Assembly: GCF_019222765.1 (NCBI RefSeq)
Contig: NZ_CP078145.1
Location: forward strand, 6,386,001 to 6,450,000
From: Nocardia iowensis
Lineage (GTDB): Bacteria > Actinomycetota > Actinomycetes > Mycobacteriales > Mycobacteriaceae
Direction of reading: 5' to 3'
DNA length: 64,000 bases
The translations under genes and the position numbers were made by a program. Under the pieces are notes generated by a model. It saw only the letters and a program-made list of their open reading frames with translations. It did not search any database and was not told the origin of the DNA. Of the stretch, positions 1 through 9,869 are shown one piece after another (the stretch's first letter is position 1; each line of letters begins with the position of its first letter).

Positions 1-839
1 ATCGCGCGTCCCGCCGGGTCGATGGCGGCGTAGACGCCGGGGAGGCCGATCGGGTCGAGCCAGCGGCCGTTGCGTAAGTCGTCGGCTTGCGTCTCGTCAA
101 TGTCCCGGTGCGGGAAGGCGGTTCGGACCGCCTCGTCCATGTCCAGACTGAGCAGCGAGGCGTCGGATTCGGCGGCGGTCGCCAATTCGTCGAGGGTGCG
201 GGCATGTTCGAGGGTGAACGGGCCGACTCTGGTGCGGCGCAAGGCCGTCAGGTGTCCGCCGACGGCGAGGGCGGCACCCAGGTCGCGGGCAAGGGCGCGC
301 ACGTAGGTGCCCGAGGAGCATTCGACCGCCACGTCGAGGTCGACGAATTCACCGTCCGAAACATCGCGACGGGCGAGGATGTCGAAGCGGGACACGGTGA
401 CCGGGCGGGCTGCCAGCTGCACGTCTTCACCCGCGCGGTGCCGAGCGTAGGCGCGTTCGCCGTTCACCTTGATCGCGCTCACCGTGGCGGGCACCTGTTC
501 GATGTCACCGGTGAGTTCGGCGGTGTGCGCGGCGATTTCGTCATCGGTGAGGTGCAGGGCCGGGGTGGTCGACAGCACCTCCCCCTCGGCGTCGTCGGTG
601 GTGGTGGCCTGGCCGAGCCGGATGGTCGCGGTGTACGCCTTGGTGGTCAGCGTCAGCAAGCCGAGCAGTTTGGTGGCCCGCTCCACGCCGAGCACGAGCA
701 CCCCGGTCGCCATCGGGTCGAGGGTGCCCGCGTGCCCGACCTTCTTGGTGCGCAGCAGTTTCCGGCATTTCGCGACGACGTCGTGGCTGGTCCAGCCGCC
801 GTCCTTGTCGACGATCAGCAGCCCGCCGAGCCCATCCAT
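1..839 (-). CDS. truB: tRNA pseudouridine(55) synthase TruB (3' end cut by window edge)
   Basis: TruB converts U55 in the T-loop of tRNAs to pseudouridine. The translated start is MDGLGGLLIVDKDGGWTSHD, the usual TruB N-terminus. It is followed by the catalytic-loop motif GHAGTLDPMATGVL, with the catalytic aspartate at about residue 41. The reading frame stays open to base 1, so the C-terminus lies outside the window. The ATG start overlaps the stop codon of the upstream pptT (positions 839-841), so the two are translationally coupled. The same truB-pptT adjacency occurs in M. tuberculosis (Rv2793c-Rv2794c). The opposite-strand open frame over this region is a GC-rich shadow. Confidence 0.96.
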   Translation of the reverse strand, partial: MDGLGGLLIVDKDGGWTSHDVVAKCRKLLRTKKVGHAGTLDPMATGVLVLGVERATKLLGLLTLTTKAYTATIRLGQATTTDDAEGEVLSTTPALHLTDDEIAAHTAELTGDIEQVPATVSAIKVNGERAYARHRAGEDVQLAARPVTVSRFDILARRDVSDGEFVDLDVAVECSSGTYVRALARDLGAALAVGGHLTALRRTRVGPFTLEHARTLDELATAAESDASLLSLDMDEAVRTAFPHRDIDETQADDLRNGRWLDPIGLPGVYAAIDPAGRA

Positions 840-1507
840 CAGGCGTACGCGATCGCGGTGAGGATGAACCCGTCGGCGATCAGCCACCGGCCGTCGAACG
901 AAAGCAGCGGCGTCCCACCGTCATTCGTCTGTCCCGGCACCAGCAGCTCGCTGTGAAAGGTGCCGTTGCCGGAATCGGCGGAGCCGTCTTCGATCTCGAA
1001 GGTGATGTGCGCTTCCTCGAAGCCGAGCCAGCGCGCGGTCAGCGGCCACCACGCCTTGTAGGTGGCTTCCTTGGCGCAGAACAGTAAACGGTCCAGGTGC
1101 AGTGCGGAATCGGTGGTCTTCAACCACTCCCGCTCCGGCGGCAGGCTGACCGAATCCAGCACGCCTTCGGGCAGCGTCGCGTGCGGCTCGGCATCGATGC
1201 CGATCGAACGGAAGCGCATCTTGTGCGCCACCGCCGCGGCCCGATATCCGTCGCAATGGGTGAGGCTGCCGACGACGCCGCGCGGCCAGATCGGCGCACC
1301 CCGCTCCCCTTTGCCGATCGCCACCGGCGGCTCGCCGAGCTCAGCCAGCGCCAGCCGGGCACAATGCCTGGCCCCGATGAAGTCCCGGCGCCGCTTCTCC
1401 ACCGACTTCGCGATGAGATGCTCCTCCGCCGGATGCGCCTTCAGGTCCTCCGGATACTCCAGCAGCTCAGCCGACTCGACACCAGCAGGCAAAATTGTCT
1501 CGATCAT
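839..1507 (-). CDS. pptT: 4'-phosphopantetheinyl transferase (PptT/Sfp type)
   Basis: It transfers 4'-phosphopantetheine from CoA to carrier proteins such as fatty-acid, polyketide and siderophore synthases; Nocardia homologues (Npt) also activate carboxylic acid reductase. The protein has 222 residues. Visible motifs are GERGAPIWP (about 68-75), GSLTHC (80-85), GIDAEP (103-108, with Mg-binding D105 and E107) and FCAKEATYKAWWP (143-155, with E147). The chosen start is the ATG of MIETILP at 1507, which gives the family length; upstream in-frame sequence is not conserved-looking. It overlaps truB, and pptH, whose product opposes PptT in mycobacteria, lies upstream. Confidence 0.95.
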   Translation of the reverse strand: MIETILPAGVESAELLEYPEDLKAHPAEEHLIAKSVEKRRRDFIGARHCARLALAELGEPPVAIGKGERGAPIWPRGVVGSLTHCDGYRAAAVAHKMRFRSIGIDAEPHATLPEGVLDSVSLPPEREWLKTTDSALHLDRLLFCAKEATYKAWWPLTARWLGFEEAHITFEIEDGSADSGNGTFHSELLVPGQTNDGGTPLLSFDGRWLIADGFILTAIAYA

Positions 1508-1811
1508 CACCGACGAGCCTAGTCGAGCCGCGATACGCCCCCGCAGGGTCCATCCCACGCGTCGCCACCGCACCAGCCGAAAGTGGCCGACCGCACCTCG
1601 CCCGCAGCGAATCGCTTCGCCAGGTAGACACTCTCAACACCTCGACGGACATCCGACTGCTCGCGAAGCGGTCTTCCATGACGTGCCGAGCCCACGGAAT
1701 CGGCCACATCCAGGACCGCGTCCACGATTCTCTCGCGAAACGCTGCAGCTGAGCCTGGGCCCGCGACCGGCGGGCGTCGCCGCACCCCGTGCCCCGTTCG
1801 TCGCGTAGCGG
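1508..1811. other. 304-bp gap between pptT and pptH without a recognisable gene
   Basis: In M. tuberculosis these two genes are adjacent, so the gap is a difference from that arrangement. Short frames exist on both strands, but none has a convincing start, ribosome binding site or family resemblance. It may hold a separate promoter for pptT-truB, although I cannot point to clear -35/-10 boxes. Confidence 0.5.
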
Positions 1812-2771
1812 TCAGACGCCGCGGCGGCGCTGGGCTTTGCTGCGCATCTCCTGGGCGGCGGCTTCCATTTCCGGGGTGACCTGGAAATGTCCGCCCCACT
1901 TGTTCAGGGTGCCGGGTGGGTACTCGGGCGCGGGGAGGATTTGGCGGAGCAGGCGGTCGGGGAGGCCGCGGCGCTGCCATTCGCGGGGGTAGCCGAGCGA
2001 GACCTCTTCGAAGCGGACGCCGTCGTAGTGCGAGGTGCGCGGGATGTGCAGGTGACCGTAGACCGAGCAGACCACGTTGTAGCGGGTGTGCCAGTCGGCG
2101 GTCAGTTCGGTGCCGCACCAGAGCGCGAACTCGGGGTAGAACAGCACGTCGGTGGGCTGGCGAACCATCGGGAAGTGGTTGATCAGCACCAGCGGCGTGC
2201 CTTCGGGCAGCGCGTCCAGTTTGCGCTTGGTGACCTGCACGCGGGCGTGGCACCAGGCATCACGGGTCAGGTACGGGTCCGGGGAGAGCAGGAATTCGTC
2301 GGTGGCCACCACATTGCGGTCCCGCGCGATGGCGAGGCCCTCGGCCTTGGTGGTGGCGCCTTCCGGCAGGAAGGAGTAGTCGTACAACAGGAACAGGGGC
2401 GCCAGCGTCACCGGTTTGCCGTACTCTTCCGCGCCCGCGCCCTCCCATACCGGGAACGGGTCTTCCGGGGTGAGCACGTCCAGATCCCGGCAGATCGACA
2501 CGAGGTAGTCGTAGCGCGCGACGCCGGTCATCTGCACCGGGTCCTTCGCCGTGGTCCACAACTCGTGGTTGCCGGGCACCCAGATCACCTTGGCGAACCG
2601 GTTGCGCAGCAACTCCAGCGCCCACCGGATGTCGTCGGTCTTCTCCCCCACGTCACCGGCGACGATCAGCCAGTCCTCCGGTGAGTCGGCCTGGATCTGC
2701 TCGACCACCGGCCGATTCCCCTGGTGTCCGACATGAATGTCGCTCACCGCCATCAACTTGGGTATCACCAC
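1812..2771 (-). CDS. pptH: calcineurin-like metallophosphoesterase, PptH-like (phosphopantetheinyl hydrolase)
   Basis: The M. tuberculosis counterpart next to pptT (Rv2795c, PptH) removes phosphopantetheine from carrier proteins and so reverses PptT. The sequence shows the full metallophosphoesterase signature in order: SDIHVGH (D-x-H) near the N-terminus, VAGDVGE, VPGNHELW, INHFP and YGHLHIPR. The protein is about 319 residues long. I chose the GTG-GTG pair at 2771/2768, which follows an AAGG and lies just before KLMAVSDIHVGH. A longer in-frame start at 2828 is possible but would add a low-quality extension. The assignment to PptH rather than a generic phosphoesterase rests on gene neighbourhood. 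Confidence 0.9.
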   Translation of the reverse strand: MVIPKLMAVSDIHVGHQGNRPVVEQIQADSPEDWLIVAGDVGEKTDDIRWALELLRNRFAKVIWVPGNHELWTTAKDPVQMTGVARYDYLVSICRDLDVLTPEDPFPVWEGAGAEEYGKPVTLAPLFLLYDYSFLPEGATTKAEGLAIARDRNVVATDEFLLSPDPYLTRDAWCHARVQVTKRKLDALPEGTPLVLINHFPMVRQPTDVLFYPEFALWCGTELTADWHTRYNVVCSVYGHLHIPRTSHYDGVRFEEVSLGYPREWQRRGLPDRLLRQILPAPEYPPGTLNKWGGHFQVTPEMEAAAQEMRSKAQRRRGV

Positions 2772-2828
2772 ACCTACCTTGGCACACCCGTACCCCCCTT
2801 CGCCCGCCACCCCGCCGCACCGGCTCAT

Positions 2829-4247
2829 CTAGATCTTTTGCGGGACTTCGGCGCCGACTCGAGCCCAGCTGCCGGACCGAGCTCGCCAGGAGACGGCGGC
2901 CAAGCGCAGCAGCATGAAGGCGACCAGGCCGGACCAGATTCCGCCGATGCCCCAGTCGAAGACCAGGGATAGCCAGATGGCCGGGAGGAAGCCGAGGAGG
3001 GCGGCGCCGAGGGTGGTGGTGCGCAGGTAGGCGGCGTCGCCCGCGCCGAGCAGGACGCCGTCGAGGGCGAAGACGATGCCCGCCACCGGGATGATGCAGA
3101 CGAAGAACCACCAGGTGACGTGGGTGCGGTCCAGAACATCGGGGTCATCGGTGAAGAGTCTCGGGATGAGTCCGGCGCCCGCGGCGAAGCACGCGGCCAG
3201 CGCCAGGGAGAAGATCTCCGACCAATAGGTGACACGACGGGCCAAGGCGCGGGCACCAGCGGCATCGCTCGCGCCGAGGGCGGCACCGACCAGGGTCTGT
3301 GCGGCGATGGCGAGTGAATCCAGCGTCAGGGCCAGGAAATTCCACAGTTGCAGGACCAGTTGGTGGGCGGCGACCGAGGCGGCGCCGAAGCGAGAGGCGA
3401 CGGCGGCGGCCGAGACGAAGCAGGCCTGGAAGGCGAGGCTGCGCACGATCAGATCACGGCCGAGTACCAGTTGGGCGCGCATCACCGACCAGTGCGGGGT
3501 AAGCGAAACCCGCTCCCGGACAAGGGCATTCAGAAACAGTGCGGCCATCACCAATTGACCGGCCACGTTCGCCACCGCGGAGCCGGGCAACTCCAGCCGC
3601 GGCGCACCGAGCAGCCCATGCACCAGCACCGGGCACAACACCCCCGAAACAACAAGCCCGGCAACGACATACATGAGCGGCCGACGCGTCTCCTGCACTC
3701 CGCGCAGCCACCCGTTGCCAGCCATCGAGATCAGGATCAACGGCACACCGAACAGCGCGACCCGCACCCACACCAGTGCCTCGGCGGCGATCTCCCCGCC
3801 ACCGGCGATCGCACTGGTCAGTGGCTCCGCGAAGACCTGCACCAGCACCAGGATCAGCGCGCCGACCACGATCGCCAACCACGTCGCCTGCACCCCTTCG
3901 GCCACCGCGCCGCGTTCGTCGCCCGCGCCGTGCCTGCGCGCCGCCCGCGCCGTGGTGCCGTAGGAAAGGAACGTCAACTGCGAACTCGCCTGCGCCAGAA
4001 TCAATCCCCCGACCGCGAGCCCGGCCAGCGCCAACGCACCGAGCCGCCCGACCACGGCGAGGTCGAACAGCAGATAGATCGGCTCCGCGACCAGCACCCC
4101 CAGCGTGGGTAGCGCGAGACCGAGAATCCGTCGGGGCCCGGCCTCGGCAGCCGGTTCACCGGGGCCAAGCACCGGACCATCGATCGACGTCGCCCCTTCC
4201 ACCGGGCTAGCGCCCACTTCTGCCCCACCAGAGCTCGTCGAACTCAC
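2829..4247 (-). CDS. dinF: MATE-family efflux transporter (DinF-like)
   Basis: This is an integral membrane transporter of the MATE/DinF group, which exports cationic compounds in exchange for Na+ or H+. The protein has about 472 residues and some twelve hydrophobic segments. It begins after a short polar tail with the helix LGLALPTLGVLVAEPIYLLF and carries internal duplicated halves typical of MATE proteins. The start is a GTG at 4247 with GGGAGG close upstream; a TTG one codon earlier is less likely. It lies downstream of nrnA in the order seen at M. tuberculosis Rv2836c-Rv2837c. The substrate cannot be read from sequence. Confidence 0.93.
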   Translation of the reverse strand: MSSTSSGGAEVGASPVEGATSIDGPVLGPGEPAAEAGPRRILGLALPTLGVLVAEPIYLLFDLAVVGRLGALALAGLAVGGLILAQASSQLTFLSYGTTARAARRHGAGDERGAVAEGVQATWLAIVVGALILVLVQVFAEPLTSAIAGGGEIAAEALVWVRVALFGVPLILISMAGNGWLRGVQETRRPLMYVVAGLVVSGVLCPVLVHGLLGAPRLELPGSAVANVAGQLVMAALFLNALVRERVSLTPHWSVMRAQLVLGRDLIVRSLAFQACFVSAAAVASRFGAASVAAHQLVLQLWNFLALTLDSLAIAAQTLVGAALGASDAAGARALARRVTYWSEIFSLALAACFAAGAGLIPRLFTDDPDVLDRTHVTWWFFVCIIPVAGIVFALDGVLLGAGDAAYLRTTTLGAALLGFLPAIWLSLVFDWGIGGIWSGLVAFMLLRLAAVSWRARSGSWARVGAEVPQKI

Positions 4248-4427
4248 CAAACCTCCCGTCGCCGCCTACGATCCTGCCCACTCGAGACCCTGCCACGGGG
4301 CACCGACAAGCATTCACATCCCGGTCACGGGACCGCTCATCGTCGTACCGCTCGACCGCGCGCAGCATCAGCGCAGAGCCGAACAGGTACGCGACCCGCA
4401 GCTCGCGAGAAACGCGGCTCGGGTCGA

Positions 4428-5426
4428 TCACCCGAGGGCGTCCAGCAATCCGGCAACGAGCTCGTCGGGACTTCCGTACGCGGTATAACCGGCGGCAAAA
4501 CGATGCCCGCCCCCACCCATCGCGGTCGCTATCTCGGCAACATCCACCCCGTCGTCCGCGCCCGCTCGGCTGTCCCTGGCGCGCAACGACACCGTCCACC
4601 GATCGGCGACGGTACTGGATTGCTTGAACACCGCCGCGATCCCCGCTTCCGCGGAGGTGCGGACGATATCGATAACGCTCTCCGCCTCTTCGGAACTCAC
4701 CCCGGCGATGTCTTCGCGCCGCACGAACGCGTACACCAGCCCGATGCCACGCACCCCCGGCACCAGCTGCGCGGTACCGAGTACCCGGGAGAGCATGGTC
4801 AGCCAACCGAACGGGTGGGTGTCCAGCAAGGCCCTGGCGATCTCCGCGCCGTCGATTCCGGTGGCCAGTAGCCGCTCGGCCAATTCGTGCGTGCCGGGAC
4901 GAACCCAGCGGAACGACCCGGTATCGGTCACCAAACCGGCGTAAAGACAGTGCGCCACTTCGGGATCGATCGGCACGCCCCACATGTCGAGTACCCGCAC
5001 GATCAGACTGGTCGTCGATTCCGCGGCCGCGTCGACCACATTGATCGACCCGAACCGAGTATTGGACCGATGATGGTCGAGCACCAAAGTCCTTGCGGCT
5101 CCGCCCATTCGATCGGCCAGCGCGCCCAGCCGTCCGGCGCTGCCGCAATCGACCGCGATCAGCAGATCGACCTCGGCGGGCACGTCGGCAGGCGCCACCA
5201 GATGTTGTATACCGGGCAGCGACCGCATCGACTCGGGCAGTTCGGCGGGTTCGGCGAACGACACCCACACCGGGACCCCGCGCCGGTGCAGCACCAGCGC
5301 CAGCGCGAGACCACTGCCGACGGTGTCGGCGTCCGGTTGGACATGGCAGACGATAGTGACCGAGCGGGCGGCCTTCAACGCCTCGACGGCGGGTTCGAGG
5401 TCGACCAGGTCCCGCATGATGGTCAT
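4428..5426 (-). CDS. nrnA: DHH/DHHA1 phosphoesterase, NrnA-like (oligoribonuclease / pAp phosphatase)
   Basis: NrnA proteins hydrolyse short oligoribonucleotides, pAp and, in mycobacteria, cyclic-di-AMP breakdown products. The 332-residue protein shows the DHH-family motifs in order: DADTVGSG (the DHD-like first motif) near residue 33, VDCGS, the signature DHHRSNT, and a C-terminal DHHA1 glycine-rich motif GGGGHRFAAGY. The ATG at 5426 begins 13 nt after the rbfA stop codon, so the two are probably cotranscribed. The order rbfA-nrnA-dinF is conserved in mycobacteria. I see nothing unusual in its sequence. Confidence 0.95.
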   Translation of the reverse strand: MTIMRDLVDLEPAVEALKAARSVTIVCHVQPDADTVGSGLALALVLHRRGVPVWVSFAEPAELPESMRSLPGIQHLVAPADVPAEVDLLIAVDCGSAGRLGALADRMGGAARTLVLDHHRSNTRFGSINVVDAAAESTTSLIVRVLDMWGVPIDPEVAHCLYAGLVTDTGSFRWVRPGTHELAERLLATGIDGAEIARALLDTHPFGWLTMLSRVLGTAQLVPGVRGIGLVYAFVRREDIAGVSSEEAESVIDIVRTSAEAGIAAVFKQSSTVADRWTVSLRARDSRAGADDGVDVAEIATAMGGGGHRFAAGYTAYGSPDELVAGLLDALG

Positions 5427-5439
5427 CGTCTACCGCAGG

Positions 5440-5883
5440 TCACTCGTCGTCGTCGCGTTCGACCTTGTACGGGTCGGCGTCGCCGGCGTGCCTGGCGGTG
5501 GCCGCCACCTTCGCTACGGCTTCATCCGCGGCCTTGGCCCTGGCCAGCAGCTCTTCCATGTCCTTGGCGACTTCGGGCACCTTGTCGAGGACGAACGCCA
5601 AGGTCGGCGTGAACTTCACGCCGGTGCCCGCGCCCACCTTCGAACGCAGCACTCCCTTGGCCTTCTCCAGGCCCGCGGCCGCGCCCTGATAGTCCGGTTC
5701 GGCGTCCAAGGTTTCGCCGAGCACCGTGTAGTACACCGTTGCCTCGCGCAGATCGCCGGTAACCTTGGCGTCGGTGATGGTCACGAAACCCAGCCGCGGA
5801 TCTTTGATCTCGTATTCGATCGCGTTCGCCACGATCGAGGAAATCCGCTTGGCGAGTCGGCGTGCCCTGGCTTGATCCACCAT
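5440..5883 (-). CDS. rbfA: 30S ribosome-binding factor RbfA
   Basis: RbfA binds the 30S subunit and assists maturation of the 16S rRNA 5' end. The 147-residue protein opens with [18 protein letters not shown] and contains [20 protein letters not shown], the typical KH-like core. The acidic tail ends in RDDDE. The start is an ATG preceded by GAGG. It sits between infB/DUF503 and nrnA, the standard location in actinobacteria. Confidence 0.97.
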   Translation of the reverse strand: MVDQARARRLAKRISSIVANAIEYEIKDPRLGFVTITDAKVTGDLREATVYYTVLGETLDAEPDYQGAAAGLEKAKGVLRSKVGAGTGVKFTPTLAFVLDKVPEVAKDMEELLARAKAADEAVAKVAATARHAGDADPYKVERDDDE

Positions 5884-5911
5884 GGCTGAACCCTCCTCAC
5901 AAACTAACTAG

Positions 5912-6202
5912 TCAATCTTCGGGTCCGAAGATCCTGCGGCGCACTGCCAGCAACTGTAACTCCGGACGTGCCGCGACGTGCCGCTCACAACGGTCGAGTA
6001 CCTCGGTCAGGTGATCCATACCGGAACTGACCAGGGCAACTCCCAGCAATGAACGGCGATAGCGGTCTTGTTCTCCGCCCTCGGCGGCACTCACGCCGAA
6101 GCGCTGCAATTCGGCCAGGATCGGCCGGATCACGGAGCGCTTCTCCTTCAGTGAGTGCACGTCGCCGAGCAGGAGGTCGAACTCGAGTGCACCCAGGTAC
6201 AC
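5912..6202 (-). CDS. DUF503 (YlxP-like) small protein
   Basis: The 96-residue protein begins with MYLGALEFDLLLGDVHSLKEK and continues KRSVIRPIL; this pattern defines the DUF503/YlxP family often encoded between infB and rbfA. The biochemical role is not firmly established; YlxP has been linked to ribosome assembly in Firmicutes, and I infer a similar role here only from neighbourhood. The start is a GTG at 6202 with AAAGAGG about 7 nt upstream. It is followed by rbfA after 28 nt. Confidence 0.92.
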   Translation of the reverse strand: MYLGALEFDLLLGDVHSLKEKRSVIRPILAELQRFGVSAAEGGEQDRYRRSLLGVALVSSGMDHLTEVLDRCERHVAARPELQLLAVRRRIFGPED

Positions 6203-6298
6203 CTACACACCTCTTTGTGTCGAAAGGCTCGAGCTTCGAAAGTTCATCCCGCGCGGCCCGCCGGGCCATGGACCCGGCGTGCCGCGCGGTGTGCGAAC

Positions 6299-9200
6299 TC
6301 AGTCGCGCGGCTTCTCGCGCAGCTCGTATGCCTCGATGATGTCGCCTTCCTTGATGTCGTTGAAGGTCAACGTCAAACCGCATTCGAAGCCCTCGCGGAC
6401 CTCGGTGACGTCGTCCTTTTCCCGCTTCAAGGAAGAGATCGAGACCGTTTCGGCGACCACAACGTTGTCGCGGAGCAGGCGCGCCTTGGCGTTGCGCTTG
6501 ACCGAACCCGAGGTGACCATGCAGCCGGCGATGTTGCCGACCTTCGACGAACGGAAGATCGCGCGGATCTCGGCGCGGCCGAGCTCGACCTCTTCGTAGA
6601 TCGGCTTGAGCATGCCCTTGAGGGCCTTCTCGATCTCATCGATGGCCTGGTAGATCACCGAGTAGTACCGGATGTCCACGCCTTCGCGGTTGGCCAGCTC
6701 GGTCGCCTTGCCCTCGGCCCGGACGTTGAACCCGATGATGATCGCGTTCGACGCCGACGCCAGGTTGACGTTGGTCTCGGTGACACCACCGACACCGCGG
6801 TCGATGACCCGCAGGCGCACCTCGTCGTCGATCTGGATACCGAGCAGCGCCTCTTCGAGGGCCTCGACGGTACCGGAGTTGTCGCCCTTGAGGATCAGGT
6901 TGAGCTCCGAAGTCTCCTTCAGCGCGGCATCCAGATCTTCCAGGCTGATCCGCTTGCGGCTGCGTGCGGCCAGTGCGTTGCGCTTGCGCGCATTGCGCCG
7001 GTCGGCGATCTGGCGAGCGATCCGGTCCTCGTCGACAACCAGCAGGTTGTCACCGGCACCCGGCACCGACGTGAAGCCGATGACCTGGACCGGCCGCGAC
7101 GGCAGCGCCGCCGTGACGTCCTCGCCGTGCTCGTCGACCATGCGACGGACGCGACCGTAGGCGTCGCCCGCCACGATCGAGTCGCCGACGCGCAGCGTGC
7201 CGCGCTGGATGAGCACCGTGGCGACCGGGCCGCGACCGCGGTCCAGGTGCGCTTCGATGGCCACACCCTGGGCGTCCATGTCCGGGTTCGCCCGCAGGTC
7301 CAGCGCCGCGTCCGCGGTGAGCAGGACGGCCTCGAGCAGAGCATCGATGTTGATGTTCTCCCGCGCGGAGATGTCGACGAACATGGTGTCGCCACCGTAT
7401 TCCTCGGCAACCAGGTTGTATTCGGTCAGCTGCTGCCGGATCTTGTCCGGGTTCGCGCCTTCCTTGTCGATCTTGTTGACCGCCACCACGATCGGCACGT
7501 CGGCCGCCTGCGCGTGGTTGATCGCCTCCACCGTCTGCGGCATGACACCGTCGTCGGCGGCGACCACCAGGATCGCGATATCGGTGGCCTTCGCACCACG
7601 GGCACGCATGGCGGTGAACGCCTCGTGACCCGGGGTGTCGATGAAGGTGATGAGCCGGTCGGTCTCGCCGAGGTGAGTCATCACCTGGTAGGCGCCGATG
7701 TGCTGGGTGATGCCACCGGCCTCGCCCTCACGGACGTTGGCCTTACGGATCGTGTCCAGCAGTCGGGTCTTACCGTGGTCGACGTGACCCATGACGGTCA
7801 CCACCGGCGGACGCTGCTCGAGATCGTCTTCGCCGCCCGCGTCCTCGCCGTAGGTCAGGTCGAACGATTCCAGCAGCTCGCGGTCTTCGTCCTCCGGGCT
7901 GACCACGTGCACGACGTAGTTCATCTCGCTGCCGAGCAGCTCGAGGGTCTCGTCGTTCACCGACTGGGTCGCGGTGACCATTTCGCCGAGGTTGAACAAG
8001 GCTTGTACCAATGCGGCCGGGTTCGCGTCGATCTTCTCCGCGAAGTCCGAGAGCGAGGCGCCGCGGGCGAGCCGAATGATCTCGCCGTTGCCGCGCGGCA
8101 GCCGGACGCCACCGATGGCGGGTGCTTGCATGCTTTCGTACTCGGCGCGCTTCGCCCGCTTCGACTTACGGCCACGACGCGGCGCGCCACCGGGACGACC
8201 GAACGCACCGGCCGCACCGCCACGACCACCGGGACCACCAGGACGGCCACCGCCGCCACCGGGACGACCACGGAAACCACCCGCGGCACCGCCACCGGCA
8301 CCGGGCGCACCCGTGCCCGCACCGGCGCCACCACCGGGCGCACCGCCGCCGCGGTAGCCACCGCCGCCGCCACCGGGACGACCCGCGCCGCCACCGCCGC
8401 CGGGACCGCCACCTGGACGACCAGGACGACCGGCGCCGCCGGGTCCACCGGCACCGCCGGGACGGGCCGCACGAGACGGCATGGCACCGGGGTTGGGCCG
8501 CGGCGGCATCGAGCCGGGGCTAGGCCGCGGTCCACCGGGACGCGGACCACCCTGACCGGGCGCCGGACGCGAACCCTGCGCCGGAGCACCGGGACGCGGA
8601 GCACCCTGGGCCGGACCGGGACGCGGGCCACCCTGCGCCGGACCCGGACGCGGGCCACCCTGGCCGGGGGCCGGACGCGGCGCGGGACGCTCAGGAGCCG
8701 ACGAATACGGATTGTTGCCGACCCGAGGAGTCTTCGGGCCGGGACGCGGACCGGAACCACCGGGACGCGGGGAACCCTGCGCCGGGGCGCCGGGACGCTG
8801 TTGCTGCTGACCCGGACGCGCCGCATTCGGCGTCGGGCGCGGCCCGGCCGGTGCGGGCGCCGAGCTCGCGGGCGCCTCGGTGGACGCCGACGCGGCGGGT
8901 GCCGGTGCCGATTCCTGAGCAGCGGCTGGCTTGGCCGCGGGCGACGGCGTCGGACGTGCCGCGGGGCCCGGCTTCGCGGCCGGTCCCTCGCTGGTCCGCG
9001 GGGCGCTGGTCTCGCGGACGGTTTCCTGAGCTGCCGCGGCCGGGGCGGGCGCGGGAGCCGGCGGACGGGGACCCGGACGTGGGCCGCCACCGGCGGGCTT
9101 CGCGGCCGGACGGGCCGACGAGCTGGGGCCGGGGCGTGAGCCCGACTTGCTGCCGTTCGCGGGGGCTGATTTGGATGCGAACGACTCACGCAGCCGACGC

Positions 9201-9331
9201 GCGACGGGAGCTTCCACCGTCGAGGACGCCGACTTCACGAACTCGCCCTGCTCCTTGAGCGTTGCGAGTAGTTCCTTGCTTGTGACACCGAGTTCTTTGG
9301 CCAACTCGTGCACGCGGGCCTTGCCTGCCAC
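6299..9331 (-). CDS. infB: translation initiation factor IF-2
   Basis: IF-2 is the GTPase that brings fMet-tRNA to the 30S initiation complex. The chosen start is a GTG at 9331 with GAGGAG 5 nt upstream, giving [20 protein letters not shown], the usual actinobacterial IF-2 N-domain, and 1010 residues in total. Residues from about 55 to 390 are a low-complexity stretch rich in Gly, Pro, Arg and Ala. The G-domain follows, with GHVDHGKT (about 515), DTPGHEAF and NKID, and then domains II-IV. A 994-codon open frame on the opposite strand is a composition shadow. Confidence 0.98.
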   Translation of the reverse strand: MAGKARVHELAKELGVTSKELLATLKEQGEFVKSASSTVEAPVARRLRESFASKSAPANGSKSGSRPGPSSSARPAAKPAGGGPRPGPRPPAPAPAPAAAAQETVRETSAPRTSEGPAAKPGPAARPTPSPAAKPAAAQESAPAPAASASTEAPASSAPAPAGPRPTPNAARPGQQQQRPGAPAQGSPRPGGSGPRPGPKTPRVGNNPYSSAPERPAPRPAPGQGGPRPGPAQGGPRPGPAQGAPRPGAPAQGSRPAPGQGGPRPGGPRPSPGSMPPRPNPGAMPSRAARPGGAGGPGGAGRPGRPGGGPGGGGGAGRPGGGGGGYRGGGAPGGGAGAGTGAPGAGGGAAGGFRGRPGGGGGRPGGPGGRGGAAGAFGRPGGAPRRGRKSKRAKRAEYESMQAPAIGGVRLPRGNGEIIRLARGASLSDFAEKIDANPAALVQALFNLGEMVTATQSVNDETLELLGSEMNYVVHVVSPEDEDRELLESFDLTYGEDAGGEDDLEQRPPVVTVMGHVDHGKTRLLDTIRKANVREGEAGGITQHIGAYQVMTHLGETDRLITFIDTPGHEAFTAMRARGAKATDIAILVVAADDGVMPQTVEAINHAQAADVPIVVAVNKIDKEGANPDKIRQQLTEYNLVAEEYGGDTMFVDISARENINIDALLEAVLLTADAALDLRANPDMDAQGVAIEAHLDRGRGPVATVLIQRGTLRVGDSIVAGDAYGRVRRMVDEHGEDVTAALPSRPVQVIGFTSVPGAGDNLLVVDEDRIARQIADRRNARKRNALAARSRKRISLEDLDAALKETSELNLILKGDNSGTVEALEEALLGIQIDDEVRLRVIDRGVGGVTETNVNLASASNAIIIGFNVRAEGKATELANREGVDIRYYSVIYQAIDEIEKALKGMLKPIYEEVELGRAEIRAIFRSSKVGNIAGCMVTSGSVKRNAKARLLRDNVVVAETVSISSLKREKDDVTEVREGFECGLTLTFNDIKEGDIIEAYELREKPRD

Positions 9332-9441
9332 TGCTCTCCTCACTGAGAGGTCGAGCAGGTGCACCCGTTGTTCAGGGACGGGGCCCGCACGACCTCGGGT
9401 TATCTCCGATGGACGTTCATCGTTGGTGCTTCACGGTGTGC

Positions 9442-9804
9442 TCATGAGTGCTCGTGCCTGTTCTCGAGGTACTTCTCCAGGACTGAGATATCCAGATTTC
9501 CGGACACTCTTAATGCTCTGCCGAATGCTCGGCGCCGTTCTGCCGCGGTCAGACAAGCCGAGACGGGGTGCAACCAGGCACCCCGTCCGGGAAGTCTGCG
9601 CCGCGGATCGGGAAGGATCACGACCGAGGGGGCACCGTTTCCGGTATCCGTTTCCCGCGCCACGATCCGCAACAGATCGGCGGCCAACTCGCGCTTCCGG
9701 CATCCGATACAGGTCCGAATCGGTTGCGCGTGCTGAACCTCTGTCCACTCTACCGCCGACCCGGCCGGATCAACGAACCGCTCCCCTGCGGAAGTTACCA
9801 ACAT
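9442..9804 (-). CDS. ylxR: YlxR-family (DUF448) nucleic-acid-binding protein
   Basis: YlxR proteins are small basic proteins encoded between nusA and infB; they are thought to bind RNA and have been linked to transcription regulation and to RNase P in other bacteria. The core motif RTCIGCRKRE and the later ILPDPRRRLPGRGAWLHP mark the family. I chose the ATG at 9804, giving 120 residues. A TTG at 9873 that overlaps the nusA stop would add 23 residues, so the true start is uncertain. The gene lies 69 nt downstream of nusA with this start. Confidence 0.93.
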   Translation of the reverse strand: MLVTSAGERFVDPAGSAVEWTEVQHAQPIRTCIGCRKRELAADLLRIVARETDTGNGAPSVVILPDPRRRLPGRGAWLHPVSACLTAAERRRAFGRALRVSGNLDISVLEKYLENRHEHS

Positions 9805-9869
9805 GTCATCCCGACGGCCCGGTTCGCGACCCGTTATATCCAACGCACGGTGCGCCGCGCCGGTTCCGG

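Noticed and set aside
1467..1811. Small genes in the pptT-pptH gap
   Set aside because: Candidates lack a start with ribosome binding site and overlap pptT in another frame.
6155..9139. 994-codon open frame on the plus strand opposite infB
   Set aside because: It lies opposite a clear IF-2 gene. Its product is highly biased (long Thr/Gly/Arg repeats) because it mirrors the low-complexity region, and it has no family resemblance.
8150..9165. Apparent tandem DNA repeats or a minisatellite
   Set aside because: The repetition comes from Gly/Pro/Arg codons in one reading frame of infB; unit length and sequence vary, so it is not a separate repeat element.
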